Both the position numbers and the translations under genes were made by a program. 64,000 nt of DNA from Paralithodes platypus (Eukaryota > Arthropoda > Malacostraca > Decapoda > Lithodidae), in the NCBI GenBank assembly GCA_032716605.1, contig CM064569.1, positions 7,002,569-7,066,568 of the forward strand, written 5' to 3'. Below, piece by piece: positions 32,691-44,600 of the stretch. Below the pieces are notes generated by a model. It saw nothing but the letters and a program-made list of their open reading frames with translations, did not search any database and was not told the origin of the DNA. The stretch's first letter is position 1. Each line of letters begins with the position of its first letter.

Positions 32691-33060
32691 TCGCCTACCT
32701 ATTTGGAATAGGGTATAGTCACACCAGTGGCACCAATATGGCGGAGGTTGGCCGATCTCTGTTACTATAGGGTCTCTAGGTCCCAGCTGCCCTTGCCAGA
32801 AATTGAAAGTGGACCTTGGAAATCTGCGGGAATAATACAAGTCTTCAGTACGGTGACGATTCATTTACTTTATTTCAGCTACATTTAGACGATTTTATGA
32901 AACCTAAGAAAGGATATTGGGGGGGGTAGGGATATTTGGTATAATTAATGCACATCTAATATAATAATCAAATATCCCAGTAGAATCGGAGGAAATTGGT
33001 CAATAAAATACCTCAATAATTGGTCAACCTTACTTGCTCGTCCATGGTGGCGCGAATAAA
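32691..33060. other. Non-coding spacer
   Basis: No gene seen. Near 32,965-33,030 there is a minus-strand fragment resembling the 35-bp module (AGAATCGGAGGAAATTGGTC). Confidence 0.4.
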
Positions 33061-33078
33061 AGAAAATATATATATACA

Positions 33079-33140
<62 letters not shown>
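33061..33140. repeat. (AT)n microsatellite abutting DIRS element III
   Basis: An AT run directly next to the left ITR at 33,141. Confidence 0.95.
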
Positions 33141-33141
<1 letters not shown>

Positions 33142-33448
33142 ATAGTGGCCCCTCCATCATTGACGATGTTGCCTAATAGTATAATAGTCTCCATTCAACA
33201 TCCACGTCAGTCGTTTGAATCAACCGCCGCGGGGAAGAACAGAGTCATTCCTCATAAGTGCAACGCTACTTCTCTTATAGTATCGTCATAGATTGGGTAC
33301 CCACTACGAAAAAACTTTCGTAAAAATAAGAGAAGAAAAAAGGGAAAGATTAAATTACTTAATCAATGTTATAACACGCTTCCCACTTCGTGGATTTCTT
33401 GCGTTGTGGCTTCTTGCCGCTCCTCGCCAAGCGCACCATTCGTCCTTC
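33141..33448 (+). repeat. Left inverted terminal repeat of DIRS element III
   Basis: About 308 bp from AATAGTGGCCCCTCCATC to CGCACCATTCGTCCTTC. It is matched almost base for base, inverted, by 38,778-39,083. Confidence 0.85.
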
Positions 33449-34034
33449 TCTTCCCCGCGGGCAACAGGATAGGTTGTGTGCCCCGCGCTCTGCTTCATTC
33501 GACGTTCGCTCAATTCTCGTGAGTCTTTACTCATTTGTATATATCTGGGTTGTAGTGAACAAGGTTTTGATTAGCTAGCACGGGTTGTCATATTGTTGCC
33601 AGCATAAAGTGTTAAATTAGGGTACTATTTAGGCGCTAACGTGTTGTTCAGGGCTGACGCCACATGTGCTTTTCATTGGTTCTGCGCGCCTTAGTTATTG
33701 CTATTCCTTAGTTAGGAGGCTTTTTGATTATCACAAGCTGTTCTTCAGTCCTGTGTTTATGGCCTAGGGGCCTTTTCTTTTTTCATTTTAGCAGACACGC
33801 CAGTCTAAGGATTGTCACACGTGGTGTGGAATCTTCTGCCATTCGAGCCTGCTCGGAGGCCCCTTTCGGGGGCTTCACCTGCTTCATGCTGTTCGGGGTT
33901 GTCTTCAGGGTAAGTTTCGTCCTATTTGTTGGGTGGGTTACCTCGTGATAAGCCTCGTTAGGGACTACTCGTTAGGTGGTGTACTTTATCTTTGAATTAT
34001 ATTTTGTTGTGCTCCCTTTTCTTGTGCTCCCTGG
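33449..34034 (+). other. Leader of DIRS element III
   Basis: Non-coding, homologous to the copy 2 leader around TACTCATTTGTATATATCTG and AAATTAGGGTACTATTTAGG. A 74-residue frame at 33,724-33,948 has no recognised motif. Confidence 0.55.
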
Positions 34035-34751
34035 ATGTTACTAGCACAGTCAAGTCCCCTAATACAGGTAGGTGAACATCAATTAGAGGAGAAAAGTTCA
34101 AAGTCTCTTAAACGGCCGAAACCTCAATGTTATACATCAAAACAGTTAGACGATCTGTTGCATAGGGTGCTTCAACAATGTGCCATTTCGAAAAGACATC
34201 AGGAAGCCCCGACGGACGCTGCGGTACCTCCGCCGATGGACTCCGTGCCCGCCTCCTCTAGGGATAATGAAGTTTTGCTTCTTAACTCAGTTCCCGCCGC
34301 TACAGGGACATTGCCAGAACAAGTACCCATCCGCCTTTTGTTATCAGCCAAAATTAATATAATTGCGGACCCAGATATCATCATGGCCCCAAAAACATCA
34401 AACTTATCTCTCCCCAATGCCGGTAGGCATGGGAAAGACTTACCAGCCGAAAGCCCGGTTCAATCCCGGCGGGTGGATGAGTCACTTTCTAAAGGGGAAG
34501 GGTCTAGTAGTTCCTTGCTAACTGACAAGCGGGTATCTGGCACTAATGTGTCTTCCGTGGGAAGGAAGGAGACTAGTTCTGGCACGCTAACTCATGTCAA
34601 TAGTGCGGGAGATAACGTAAATTCTTGCTTGCAACATAAGACTAAGTTCCCTAAAGTTGATAGGGCGGCTCGATATCCAGCCGCTCTCCCGCCAGATCTC
34701 GAGGAACCCATGGACTCTCAATCAGTAACTCGACCTCAAAAATCTCGGTAA
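34035..34751 (+). CDS. Gag-like protein of DIRS element III, N-terminal frame
   Basis: 238 residues. CYTSKQLDDLLHRVLQQCAI aligns with CVTSDEISDILYRVMQQYNL of copy 2 gag, which identifies it as the gag middle region. The Cys-rich N-terminus of the other copies is absent, so the protein is N-terminally truncated or the first Met here is not the true start. The remainder is Ser/Pro-rich and low in recognisable structure. It is in a different frame from the next gag part. Confidence 0.6.
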   Translation: MLLAQSSPLIQVGEHQLEEKSSKSLKRPKPQCYTSKQLDDLLHRVLQQCAISKRHQEAPTDAAVPPPMDSVPASSRDNEVLLLNSVPAATGTLPEQVPIRLLLSAKINIIADPDIIMAPKTSNLSLPNAGRHGKDLPAESPVQSRRVDESLSKGEGSSSSLLTDKRVSGTNVSSVGRKETSSGTLTHVNSAGDNVNSCLQHKTKFPKVDRAARYPAALPPDLEEPMDSQSVTRPQKSR

Positions 34752-34877
34752 AAATTGGAGAACTAACCTCGGACTCAGAAAGAGCCAGGTAGGTTGTGGC
34801 TCCTGGTTACTGCGTTAACTAGAGGAGAGGGGCACAGGTCAACACAGGGGGAGGTTCCGGTGCCAAAGGAATAGGAA

Positions 34878-35771
34878 GTGAATAGGAAAAAGGTCTTCAG
34901 GGCAAAAGATGCACAAGGAAAAGTGATAGAAGTGCAGGTTCAGGCAGTGCCCAACCCGGCTAATTTTCGATACTTTGTGTACAACCCTGGTCAGTTGACC
35001 CCTTTTCCGCCGGAGGACCCTAGTCCTGCCCCTCCTCCCCCAGATGTCCCGGTTTGCCCCGATTGCTCTCAATTCTGTGGCTTAAATGGGTGCCATTCTA
35101 TAAAGTACGACGAACCTAGCTTAACTTTTCATCGTTGTAACCCTCATCAAGACCAAAGGGAATTACATCTGGGTGATGTGGGACATGAACCTTGGGTGAC
35201 ATGGGATCAGGAGGTCCAGCAATTTGCTATTGATGTTACTTCTAATGCCTCGTTACCGGTTCCCCCACCGCAGCATACTGAGTTTGACTGGCTAAGGCAA
35301 CAGCCCGGCGGAGTTCCCCGAGCTATTTTTGAGGTTCTCATTGCCCCCCAATTCGAGGTCAAGGATTTTCTGCCCCCTTTTATCATCCCAGACCCTATTA
35401 AACTCCAGAGGGAATTCCTAGTCAGAGATAACGCCCATCGAAAATGTATTAGTTTTCTCCTAACCAGGGATACAGCTCAGGCCATTGCTAAACCAATCCC
35501 CGATCCACCAAAGCAAAGGGCCGAGATAGTCAAAGCTTTTCAGCAATATCTACTACCTTGTCCGGCACAATCCTTATTAGACATCCGGACAGCCTTATTT
35601 GAGGCAGTCCGAGCAAGGCAGCTACTCAGACTCAGTATGGTACAGGGGTTACCGGTGAACGTTTATTATAGAGTTGTTTTCTCTCCGGTACTGACGGCAA
35701 CTACAGTTAATCCACAGACACAGATAGACGTTATAATGATGCTTCAAGTTAGCAACGGGTCTCCCAAGTAA
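34878..35771 (+). CDS. Gag-like protein of DIRS element III, C-terminal frame
   Basis: 297 residues. KVFRAKDAQGKVIEV corresponds to KIRKFRAKDEAGRLL of copy 2, and WVTWDQEVQQFAIDVTSNAS to VDWELEAQAFAATITSKSSH. LLDIRTALFEAVRARQLLRL corresponds to LGDIRIAIMEAVRARQDLRV, so this is the conserved gag C-terminal domain. It adds a local cluster of Cys and His (VCPDCSQFCGLNGCHS) not seen in the other copies. The frame ends shortly after VLTATTV, before the basic tail. Confidence 0.7.
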   Translation: MNRKKVFRAKDAQGKVIEVQVQAVPNPANFRYFVYNPGQLTPFPPEDPSPAPPPPDVPVCPDCSQFCGLNGCHSIKYDEPSLTFHRCNPHQDQRELHLGDVGHEPWVTWDQEVQQFAIDVTSNASLPVPPPQHTEFDWLRQQPGGVPRAIFEVLIAPQFEVKDFLPPFIIPDPIKLQREFLVRDNAHRKCISFLLTRDTAQAIAKPIPDPPKQRAEIVKAFQQYLLPCPAQSLLDIRTALFEAVRARQLLRLSMVQGLPVNVYYRVVFSPVLTATTVNPQTQIDVIMMLQVSNGSPK

Positions 35772-38564
35772 ATAACTCTTAACTTTACATGCAATAGATG
35801 GCCGGCGATCGCTGGATGTTGAACTTGAACAAACCAAAAGAGTTAAGATCCTCGAGTCTTTTTTCCCAGTGGGGGTCATTTTTTCCCCATAAATTTTCTG
35901 TTTTCTCCTCCACTCTCCTTAGGCCTGGCTGGGGCACAAGGTATCGAGGTGGAATTGTGTTTACCGCACCTGGGCCGCGCCTAGGATCGCTGCTCTACTT
36001 CAAAAAAGTCCGGACAGCATCCCGGCGGACAATTACCAGACCAGTCTGATCACGAGGACTCTTCGGAGTCGGATCGGACAACCGTGGGTGAAGAGAAAAC
36101 CTTCCATAGAGGTTGACCGGGAAGTTGACCATGCGGAAATACTAGTGACCGCGTCAGACAGTTTTGTGCAAAAGCTAAGACCGCTCCAAAAGGATTTTGT
36201 TACAACCCACTCGAAACCTTACTTGGGTTGGGAATTATCGAGCTAGACGTCCGCCGGTGGCTGGCCATCAGCTATTGAGGGGTACCTGTAATTTAGGGCC
36301 ACTCAAGGAAGTTTCCCTTATCTTAGCCAATAATACCTCTCCGGTGATGTACATTGATTTAGACTATGGAGCGCATATCAAGGGGACACCAACTACTCCG
36401 GTCGGGGAGACGGATAGTTACTGGTTCACCTAGGTCAGAACGATGATATTTTCTCCCAATTAAGTGAGATAATGAGTCCACTTGTTTACTAGTAACACAA
36501 CAAGGGCAAGTCAGGTCCCGAGGGATTTTTTTTTTTTCCTTAAGTAATATATATTTTTTGATCTGCACTTCCAGTTTTTTCTGGACTCCAAGCCGGAACG
36601 CCGAGGCGTATCGGCCAGGATATCACAGTTTATCGGAAGAAGTTTTTTGTTGCTCTCGGCTAGACGAGAAGAATTTGTCGTACTTCATTAGCAGGGAACT
36701 TGTGTCTTAGTCCCCCTTATTTCTTGTGTCCCCGGAGGCCTGACTAATCGACTTGTGCGTACGTGGGCAAGAGGTTTTTGTTCCTGTCACCGGTAGCATG
36801 AGTAGCTCAGGCGCCGGTCGATGTTACGAAACTAACAATTTACAAAACTAAGTTCTCCTCAACTTTTTTAGCCCTTAGCCAGCCTCGCGTATGGGTTCGT
36901 GTGGCTGCGCCCCCCCCCCCCCCCCTCCCCCCCACCCCTGCACGCAGTATGTGGAATAGACCAGCAACCGGACGGTTATTTATCTCCGCCGCTGGCTTCC
37001 AGTTGTTCCATATGGCTTCGGCCCACATAGGACACCACCATCAAAGGGACTCGGAGGGAGGGTCCTCTTGAAGGGTTAGGTTCTCAGTTACAGTTTTTTC
37101 ATACTAACAAGTAGTCATTCAAGGAAGGATGCACTGGTTGCCTCTGGTAACCCCTAGCAGGGTAGGAACCGGTCTCAGATCAAATCCGTTCTTCCTGGAA
37201 GGACAGATTTTTGTCAGCACAGCCCTTCCCTTTTTTCCTGGCATAATTGTCTTGTTCCACAGCAGGCAGAACAGAATGGTAACTATCCCTTTCGGGAAGT
37301 AGACTGGCGGGGACCACAGAAACCATACTCGGAAACCGCAGTTCTCTGATGTGTAATTGTTTTTCAGTCATGTTTGATTCAGTCCCGGGATTACTGAGCT
37401 ACTCATGCCCCGAGAATTCAAATTGTTTTGCCATTTTGTGAGTGTTATAAGGTCAGGTTAATAATATGTAAATAGTAGGCTACACTTCTGTGTCTAAAGT
37501 TTTGGTTTACGCCGGAGGAGCTCTCCCCCCCCCCCCCCCCCGACCTGTAGTGGCCGGCGAGTTGCGGTACATTATAGTGGCATGTAAGCTCCTCTGGCGT
37601 ATTACCGTGTTTTTTCTAACAAGCACGATATGCAGTTCCTTCGGTACTATTTGATCAATATTTGGAAGTTCAGTGAACTACTTTATCTTTTATATGTGTT
37701 TAGCCACTATCAGGCTTTCAACCTGAGCGGTTTTCTTAGTGAAGAGAGAGTGATCTCTACCCTACCTTGGTAATATTTGCTTCGTTACATTTCCGAACGA
37801 CCTCGCAGTAGGTTATCCTTCTTTTTCTCGTATAAACGTTCTTGAGACACTCTCTCTTCACTAGTTTGTTATTGGGGTAGGTTTTGTCACGGCAGTTGGG
37901 CTATTTAGGCTATGTGATAGTACGGCCCATAGTGGGCTAAGAAAAGGGGGGGGGGGGGGGATGAGGGTATCCTAGTACACCCTAAGGTAAAGCCCCCATC
38001 GCCGGAATCACACTGCTATGCCGGGTAGAAGTCCAGCCGTTGCTTCCGCCAGGCAGAAGCCTGAGCATTACTTGTAGTTAAGAGCTAGAAGCTCTAGATT
38101 TTATGTTAATTTGAATCCATCATTATTTTAAGAGAAAAATATGTAAGAGCTCCCTTAAGTTAAGGTGTAAGAGCTAAGTTACGTTTAGAAACAAGCTATG
38201 TAAAGCTAGTCAGATTATGTTTTATGTATACGTTAAGGTTGGCTATCCTAGAGGCATCTGGATAGCTGGATGAGTGTTGAAACTGGTCAAGGGACGAGGG
38301 ACGCAGTTATTGTTTACCCAGATGATAAACTATGAATAGTGTAAAATCTGAAATGAGTGATAAAGAGTTTTGTAATGGCTCCTCTTATCACGATTTCCCA
38401 CAGTATCTCATGTAAGAGAGCCTGTTTTTTCGAGCAGATCTTCTTCGAAGCAACGCACTGCTCACATTCTTTAATTTTTTTTCTTCTATATTGTATGCAA
38501 ACAATAAAATAGCTTTTCTGTTATACGAATTCTTGACTATACCTTACAGGTTTGGAGGTTTTAG
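35772..38564 (+). other. Degenerate or unrecognised interior of DIRS element III
   Basis: This is where RT and recombinase should lie, but I find no YLDD, RNase H or HxxR text. There is a 79-residue frame (36,197-36,433), poly-C and poly-G runs near 36,910, 37,526 and 37,947, and an inverted pair GTGAAGAGAGAGTG (about 37,739) and CACTCTCTCTTCAC (about 37,847). The 3' part (38,400-38,560) matches the 3' UTR of copy 1. Confidence 0.5.
36197..36433 (+). CDS. Unrecognised short frame in element III
   Basis: Residues include RRPPVAGHQLLRGTCNLGPL, LILANNTSPVMYIDLDYGAH and GTPTTPVGETDSYWF. The composition looks protein-like rather than random, yet I cannot name a family. It may be the remnant of a larger element protein; no start context supports the first Met. 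Confidence 0.25.
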   Translation: MLQPTRNLTWVGNYRARRPPVAGHQLLRGTCNLGPLKEVSLILANNTSPVMYIDLDYGAHIKGTPTTPVGETDSYWFT

Positions 38565-38777
38565 ACATTGATGAGAATGTCCCCCTCCAATTTTGGGAAT
38601 TCAGGCAACATCGTCAATGATGGAGGGGCCACTATTAAATTATAGGTTTGATTCCCGGAGGGAAGTAGAGAAAACCTAATATTTAGTAGGGGCCCTGGAA
38701 TCATTGATGATGAAGGCCCTCCCAACCATCCCCTTCCCATTCGCTTGATATCTTGAGTATTATCTTGATATATCAGT
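38565..38777 (+). other. 3' terminal module of DIRS element III
   Basis: GAATGTCCCCCTCCA and a short inverted ITR tip (CATCGTCAATGATGGAGGGG) are followed by AGGTTTGATTCCCGGAGGGA, the left arm of a palindrome whose right arm is at 39,084-39,122 plus 47,140-47,148. Copy 1 has the same module at 6,660-7,205. Confidence 0.6.
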
Positions 38778-39083
38778 GAAGGACGAATGGTGCGCTTGGC
38801 GAGGAGTGGCAAGAAGCCACAACGCAAGAAATCCACCGAAGTGGGAAGCGTGTTATAACATTGATTAAGTAATTTAATCTTTCCCTTTTTTCTTCACTTA
38901 TTTTTACGAAAGTTTTTTCGTAGTACGTACCCAATCTATGACGATACCATAAGAGAAGTAGCGTTGCACTTATGAGGAATGACTCTGTTCTTCCCCGCGG
39001 CGGTTGATTCAAACGACTGACGTGGGTGTTGAATGGAGACTATTATACTAATAGGCAACATCGTCAATGATTCCGGGGCCCCA
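38778..39083 (-). repeat. Right inverted terminal repeat of DIRS element III
   Basis: The inverse of 33,141-33,448 with very few differences over about 306 bp, which implies recent activity or ongoing correction between the two ends. Confidence 0.85.
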
Positions 39084-39122
39084 ACTAAATATTAGATTTT
39101 CTCTACTTCCCTCCAGGAATCA

Positions 39123-41014
39123 TGTTACGTCCTGGGATATATAAACAGTGGGCTCTTTCTATTGGACTAGGTATGCGGCAACAAGCAACAACGGAAAACG
39201 CTAGATCCAACCCTTATCTATAAACCCAGGCAACAAACCACCCTAAACCATCAAGAGTCCTGCCTGGACAACAAAGTATCCTATGACTCGGTTACAGGGT
39301 GCACGCACTATAGACTGCTGATAGTCAAGCAGGCTATATAAAAGATCACACAATTAAGTTGACTTAAAGCTTCAAGGAAAAGATAGATAACGGAATTAAA
39401 TTGCAGAAACAATTTAATAACAAACTAGAAGAAAGTACATTTAACGTTACGTTAATTAATACAACTAATCACCCCTGCGTGAAAGAAGGTGAAAGCAAAC
39501 CGTCCTCAAAACATCGTACAGGTAGACAAGATGCAGGTTTCTAAACTGCATGCGGCTACTGTAGGATCTGATGCTTAGCAAAGAAAGTAAGTTACGGATT
39601 TAGAGAACTCTTAACTCATAAGCAGGAATAAATACTAGTGATAGGCCATACAGTGTATAATGGCATAGGTATAATTAAATAAAGGCAGCAACTCGCAACA
39701 TAACCACATACAGGTGTGCTTCTCACTCTTAGTCAGGCAAGCCTGCTCGGACAGAGTCTCTAAGCCACACCCTGACTCACAATGCTCACAAGAACGGTAA
39801 AACTGTGGCACAATAACAAGCATGCAGAAATAATAAACCCCTAGCTGTTAATCTGCCAGGTGGCAGACGTCTAGCCGGAAGGATATTGGCTTCGGATACC
39901 CGGGCTGAGCCACCCGCTCTAGCCTAGGGACGTTCCCAAGTCTGTGCGCCAAAGTACTCTAATTGAAAGGGTGCTCTCTTGAGAGACTCAGATCCCAAGT
40001 ATCTGACTCTCTCCTGGCGACCCTAAAACAAACGCAAGACGTGCTAGCGCAGTGCTGAGTAGACTAGGCAAGGGCCCTCACACAACACAACACTAGACAC
40101 ACAGGCACACAGACAAGAAAATGCCCCCAGACTCCCACGGGTATCCTAGTAAAGTCGTGCAGGTCCACAGGACTCGCACCAGCAGACTTTACTTAAAGGA
40201 TCGCAAAAAGCCTCCCATCCGGTCTAGCCCCTACTCACCTGCCACAAGAACACACTAGCAAGCATGAAACCACCAAATATGAGACAACAAAAAAGGTCTC
40301 ATTAACAATTACATCTCTGCATAAGGCCCAAAATCCTATCTAATTATCTGAGAGCTCGTCGTTAATACAATAATAGATATAAGGTCTATCAAGGGGATGG
40401 GATAATTAAATAGATTGGTGAAGTAGTGGAAAGAAGGCATACAAAGTAAGAGAGAAAGTTTCTAAGTGGGGTTGAGAGGGATAGATATCAAGGGGGTCCG
40501 AAGGGTACGACAGTGAGGTGAGCTCTGAGTCTTGAATCTGTCTGGACCCCACCCTAGGCATGCGAAATACATCCCATGCTTGGCAACACTCAACACCGTT
40601 GCCGGGTCAAAATCCTCTACCCCTTGCGTGAGTCGAAACTAAGCCTAACGTTGCGATCAAATTGGCAACATCAGGCTCGTCCCAAGCTAGACTCTCGCCC
40701 CGCGTGAAGCAACGTCCCCCAGCCGCTCTCTCTCTCCCGCTCGTCTCCTCCAAACTCTCACTAGACTTACATCTTATATATTATAATGAAACAATCAACT
40801 ATCGAGAATAAAATATACTAAGATGTGTTGGTTAAGAATAAGGGCAGCTTCAAGCTGTGAAACAACATAAGAATATCCCAGACATTAGTTACATTGTCGT
40901 AGGATATATACTAAGGAAAAGCCGGCCGGCCGGCTGCCGCCAGCCGGTTTCTAAACGGCTGGGCAGCCGACGCGCGCGCATGCCCACACGTGGCTACTAT
41001 GCAGGAGCGTCACA
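39123..41014 (-). repeat. 3' LTR of the Gypsy-type element
   Basis: On the minus strand it begins TGTGACGCTCCTGCATAGTA and ends CGTAACA. It differs from the 5' LTR by scattered substitutions, by an extra 68 bp near 39,829-39,896 that is missing in the other LTR, and by lacking a 10-bp insertion. Confidence 0.92.
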
Positions 41015-41026
41015 CCTCCCCCAAGA
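41015..41026 (-). other. Polypurine tract
   Basis: In element sense CTTGGGGGAGG sits immediately before the 3' LTR. This is the position and composition expected for the plus-strand primer. Confidence 0.75.
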
Positions 41027-41309
41027 TATAAGACACTTGACTAAGTTCTTCATATCTAACAGAAAGCTTCTCATAGTACCACACACTGTTGCGACACAAG
41101 GCACTATATATAACAAAAAATAAAGACTGTTGCACTCCACCGAGCAAATTCAACTAACTTAGCGACAATAAGCGAAAACATTCAACTTAGATACTGCTAC
41201 AACATCTTATACAAAATTCTACACGTTATAAAAATAAAGAGTTTTTATAATTTTTTTTTTTTTGTTTTAATTTGTTTATGGCGGCTGCACTTACAGGGGC
41301 AAGCCTATT

Positions 41310-41671
41310 TTACTCCACTCTCAACACACATTGACTGAACGGCGAGGGTTCTCCTGAAAACAAACCCTCCCGTGACAAACAATCAGCCAAAACATTATCA
41401 GTGCCCTTAGCATGCCACACATCCAACTTGTGTCCCGGCAGCAAAACAACACCTGGCACTGATAAACTGCCCAGTTCATCACAAGACTGGCATTTCTCTT
41501 CGCTCTTTCTGGCAACGGGGCCTGCCAATAACCTTTCACTAGTTCTACCTTCGTGATAGGCGATGCAGCCCCGAGGCGGTCTATGGTGTCGTCAACTCTC
41601 GATAAGGTATAGGCGTCTGTCAGGGATAATGCACACACTCTCGCAATCAACACACTCACTGATCTTGCCAC
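41310..41671 (-). pseudogene. RT start fused to RNase H end, Gypsy-type pol remnant
   Basis: One frame holds DAYTLSRVDDTIDRLGAASP and KVELVKGYWQAPLPERAK, the RT fingers and palm A region. Another, overlapping, ends with LDVWHAKGTDNVLADCLSRE, the C-terminal signature of the Gypsy RNase H region. Everything between, including the YxDD box, is deleted. The preceding RT text (PYRINPARQPVVQAELDYVL) is at the end of the long gag-pol frame. Confidence 0.75.
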
Positions 41672-44600
41672 TTAACACCGGTTGCAAAGTTACAGGCAAC
41701 GACCACTCACGACATTCCTTATCCCTCAGACCCTTCGTCAACACGTAATCCAGCTCTGCTTGCACCACAGGCTGTCGAGCAGGATTTATACGGTAGGGAG
41801 CCAATTTGAACCTTGCACTGTCTCCAGCCTCCATGTCGGATTCTCCTTCGTACATCAGGCCTGGAGAATGAACAAACATGCGAAAGTACTGCCATAGCCT
41901 AGTAAACAACTGCCTTGCACTGTCTCCACGAACAACATGCCTAGTGCCCTCCCACAACCCTGCCGAGACCGCAGCTTCTAACCTGTAGTCTCCCTCCTTC
42001 TCCACCTTCGTCCCTAGAACAGCCAGGTCATGAGAGGGACAATCAGTACCACCTGTGCAGTCACTCCCATAGTTCATTATTGCTAAGGCATCCCCGCCGA
42101 TACCGTACATGCACACCCCCGCATTTCTTATGACTACATCTGCCTGCGCAGCATCACCGCTTTTAGCGACATGGCCAGATACAGTCGGTCTATGGTAGGG
42201 CTGTTGCAATTGACTAGAGCAGCATTGGGAGGCTATGCGACGACTGGGCACTTCTATGCCACAGCCAACCTCACCAATCTGCTCAAAGTCCTCCTTTTGA
42301 CCACCACCCTTGGCAGCCATGGGTCGACCCTGACCTGGCAACCATGCCAAAGCCTCGTCGCCCACCTTGAACCACCGAAACAACGAGGCTAACGGTCTTT
42401 CAACATTCACGTGACCTGCCCGCGGAACATCTTGCACCGCCCGAGTTGTGAGACTCAGGGGCTCGGCACGACCAGTGGGGTATGAACCGAGCTGGTGCTG
42501 GAGCGCTGCACACTGCTGCTCAGGCAGGTGCTCTAGCGCTTCCACAGCCACCAGACTCGTGTCCCCCGCCCACTGTTCCGCCGAGACATGATAATCCCTA
42601 CTCTCCTCCACCTGTGCCCTACTGCCCCCCTCTCCTTCTCCACCTTGGCCGCTGCAGACCAACGCAGGGACAGTAGGCTGCTCAGGTGGTTGCCTCACAA
42701 ACTCCTCCAACAGGTTCACATGACATGTTTCCCCGTCCTCGTGTTTGATCTCGACAGCACCATTACCACACTTCTGAACTTCTGGATCATCCAACTGCAG
42801 TTTACAAATATCTGAGGGAACCAACCTGTCTAGATGCTTCCGAAGCAACCCAAGTCCTCCCCCAATATCAAACTGAGCAACCCTTTTTTCTCTCCGTGTG
42901 TAACGTTGCTGCCTCGGAGTCTCTTCCTGCCCTACCTCCTCACTAGCTGTGACAGGTCCTGGGGCCTCTCCAGACTCTAACATAGGTGCCAATAATGAGT
43001 CACCAAGAAACACTGCCGGCTCAAAACTCTCCAATTGACCAACACTTCCCGTTTTCTTGTGACCTTTCCTCCGCGGTTTGATAGACTGAGGTGGTGGCTG
43101 CAAGGCTCCGGATGTCTGAGAACGCGTCACAACACACGCCATGGTTTGTACGCTACACTTCTCAACCCACTCCTGTTCCTCCCTACTAACGTCGGCCGCC
43201 TTCTCGGCAACGACCAAGGGTGAAACCTTAGAAGCAGGCACCGCAAAGTCGTTGCCGAGGAGGAGGTCGACGCCCCCAACAGGCAAGTTCTCTACAATTC
43301 CGACATCCAGCTCCTTCGCCACACCACCCACCTCCAGCTCCATCCGCACCAGCGGGTAGGACTTCGTAGCATTGATCCCCTGAACTACCACCACCCGAGC
43401 AGCGTTAATCGGCCTACCAGTAAAGTTCTTTAACAAGGTCTGAGAAGCCCCAGTATCACGCAATAGCTTAACTCCTCGCCTTTCGCCAGCCCACCTCACA
43501 AAACCATGCCCTCTATGACCCCCAAAGACGTCGCAGACAGGGTTCGAGCCTTCCGGACTCTTGAACACAGGCTGTGTCCCAACCTCTGACGAACTACCCT
43601 TGGCAAACTCAGAAGATATAGGCGACCCCCCTATGCTGCGGACCAATGACACAACCTTGTTTGGTGGCTTGTTCGGACAAGCATTTGCAAAGTGACCCTC
43701 CTTGTGACATGCAAAGCACTCTTTACTCTTTGGTTTCCCTTGGGAGTGGGAGGTACCATTAGACTTCTTATACGGGACGGTATTTGGTTTATGTTCAGTT
43801 TTATTGTCAGTGCTACATGGTTTTGTGTATTTATGTGTATCAAAATTCTTGGGAGGGGGAGGGGTACGATCCTTTGCACCCGACTCACTCCTAGCTGCTG
43901 CTTCGCACCCTCGAATTAATGACAGTCGGAGGTCAGCCATTTCTGCTGCCTCCTGGAGAGTTCTAGGATTGTTTTCCTTTATATTTAATGTTAAGTCCCC
44001 GCCTGTGCACTTAAAGAACTGCTCCAAGAGAACCAGCTCACTCAACTCTTCAAAAGTAGCTGCCCTCTCGGAACGCAGCCAATGTCGAAGTGCATCAGAC
44101 AAGTCCCGGGCGTTTTCTAGGAAGGTACTATCCTTGCCCTTAGTAACACCCCGAAACTTCAAGCGGTAAGTTTCTGGTTGTAATTCATAAGCCCGTAGTA
44201 CAGCCTTCTTTAGCTCATCATAAACCACACAGGACTCTAAAGGTAGTGCATCATACGCCTTTAGCCCCTTTCCTAGGAGTCTTGATGAAACTAATGCTGC
44301 CAACTTTTCCTGAGGCCACTGGTGTTCCTGACACTTCTTCTCAAATCCCATAAAAAACTCAGTTACACATGATTCATCGAACACAGGAACCAGTTTAAGC
44401 AGGTGCGACAATGATTGGCCCCGATGTCTGTTACATCCCCCAATATTTCGCCCTGTTACCTCCACACGAGATTTCTCCAGCTCCCTGTCAGCCCGATACC
44501 TAGTAGACTCTGCCTGCAGTTCAGCCTCTCGTATAGCTGTTCTCTCTGCGGCCTCAGCCTGCACACTAGCCTGTCTCTCGGCAGCCTCAACCTGAACTCT

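Noticed and set aside
43692..44169. Plus-strand frames of 75-121 residues over the Gypsy gag
   Set aside because: Antisense shadows of the gag coding region.
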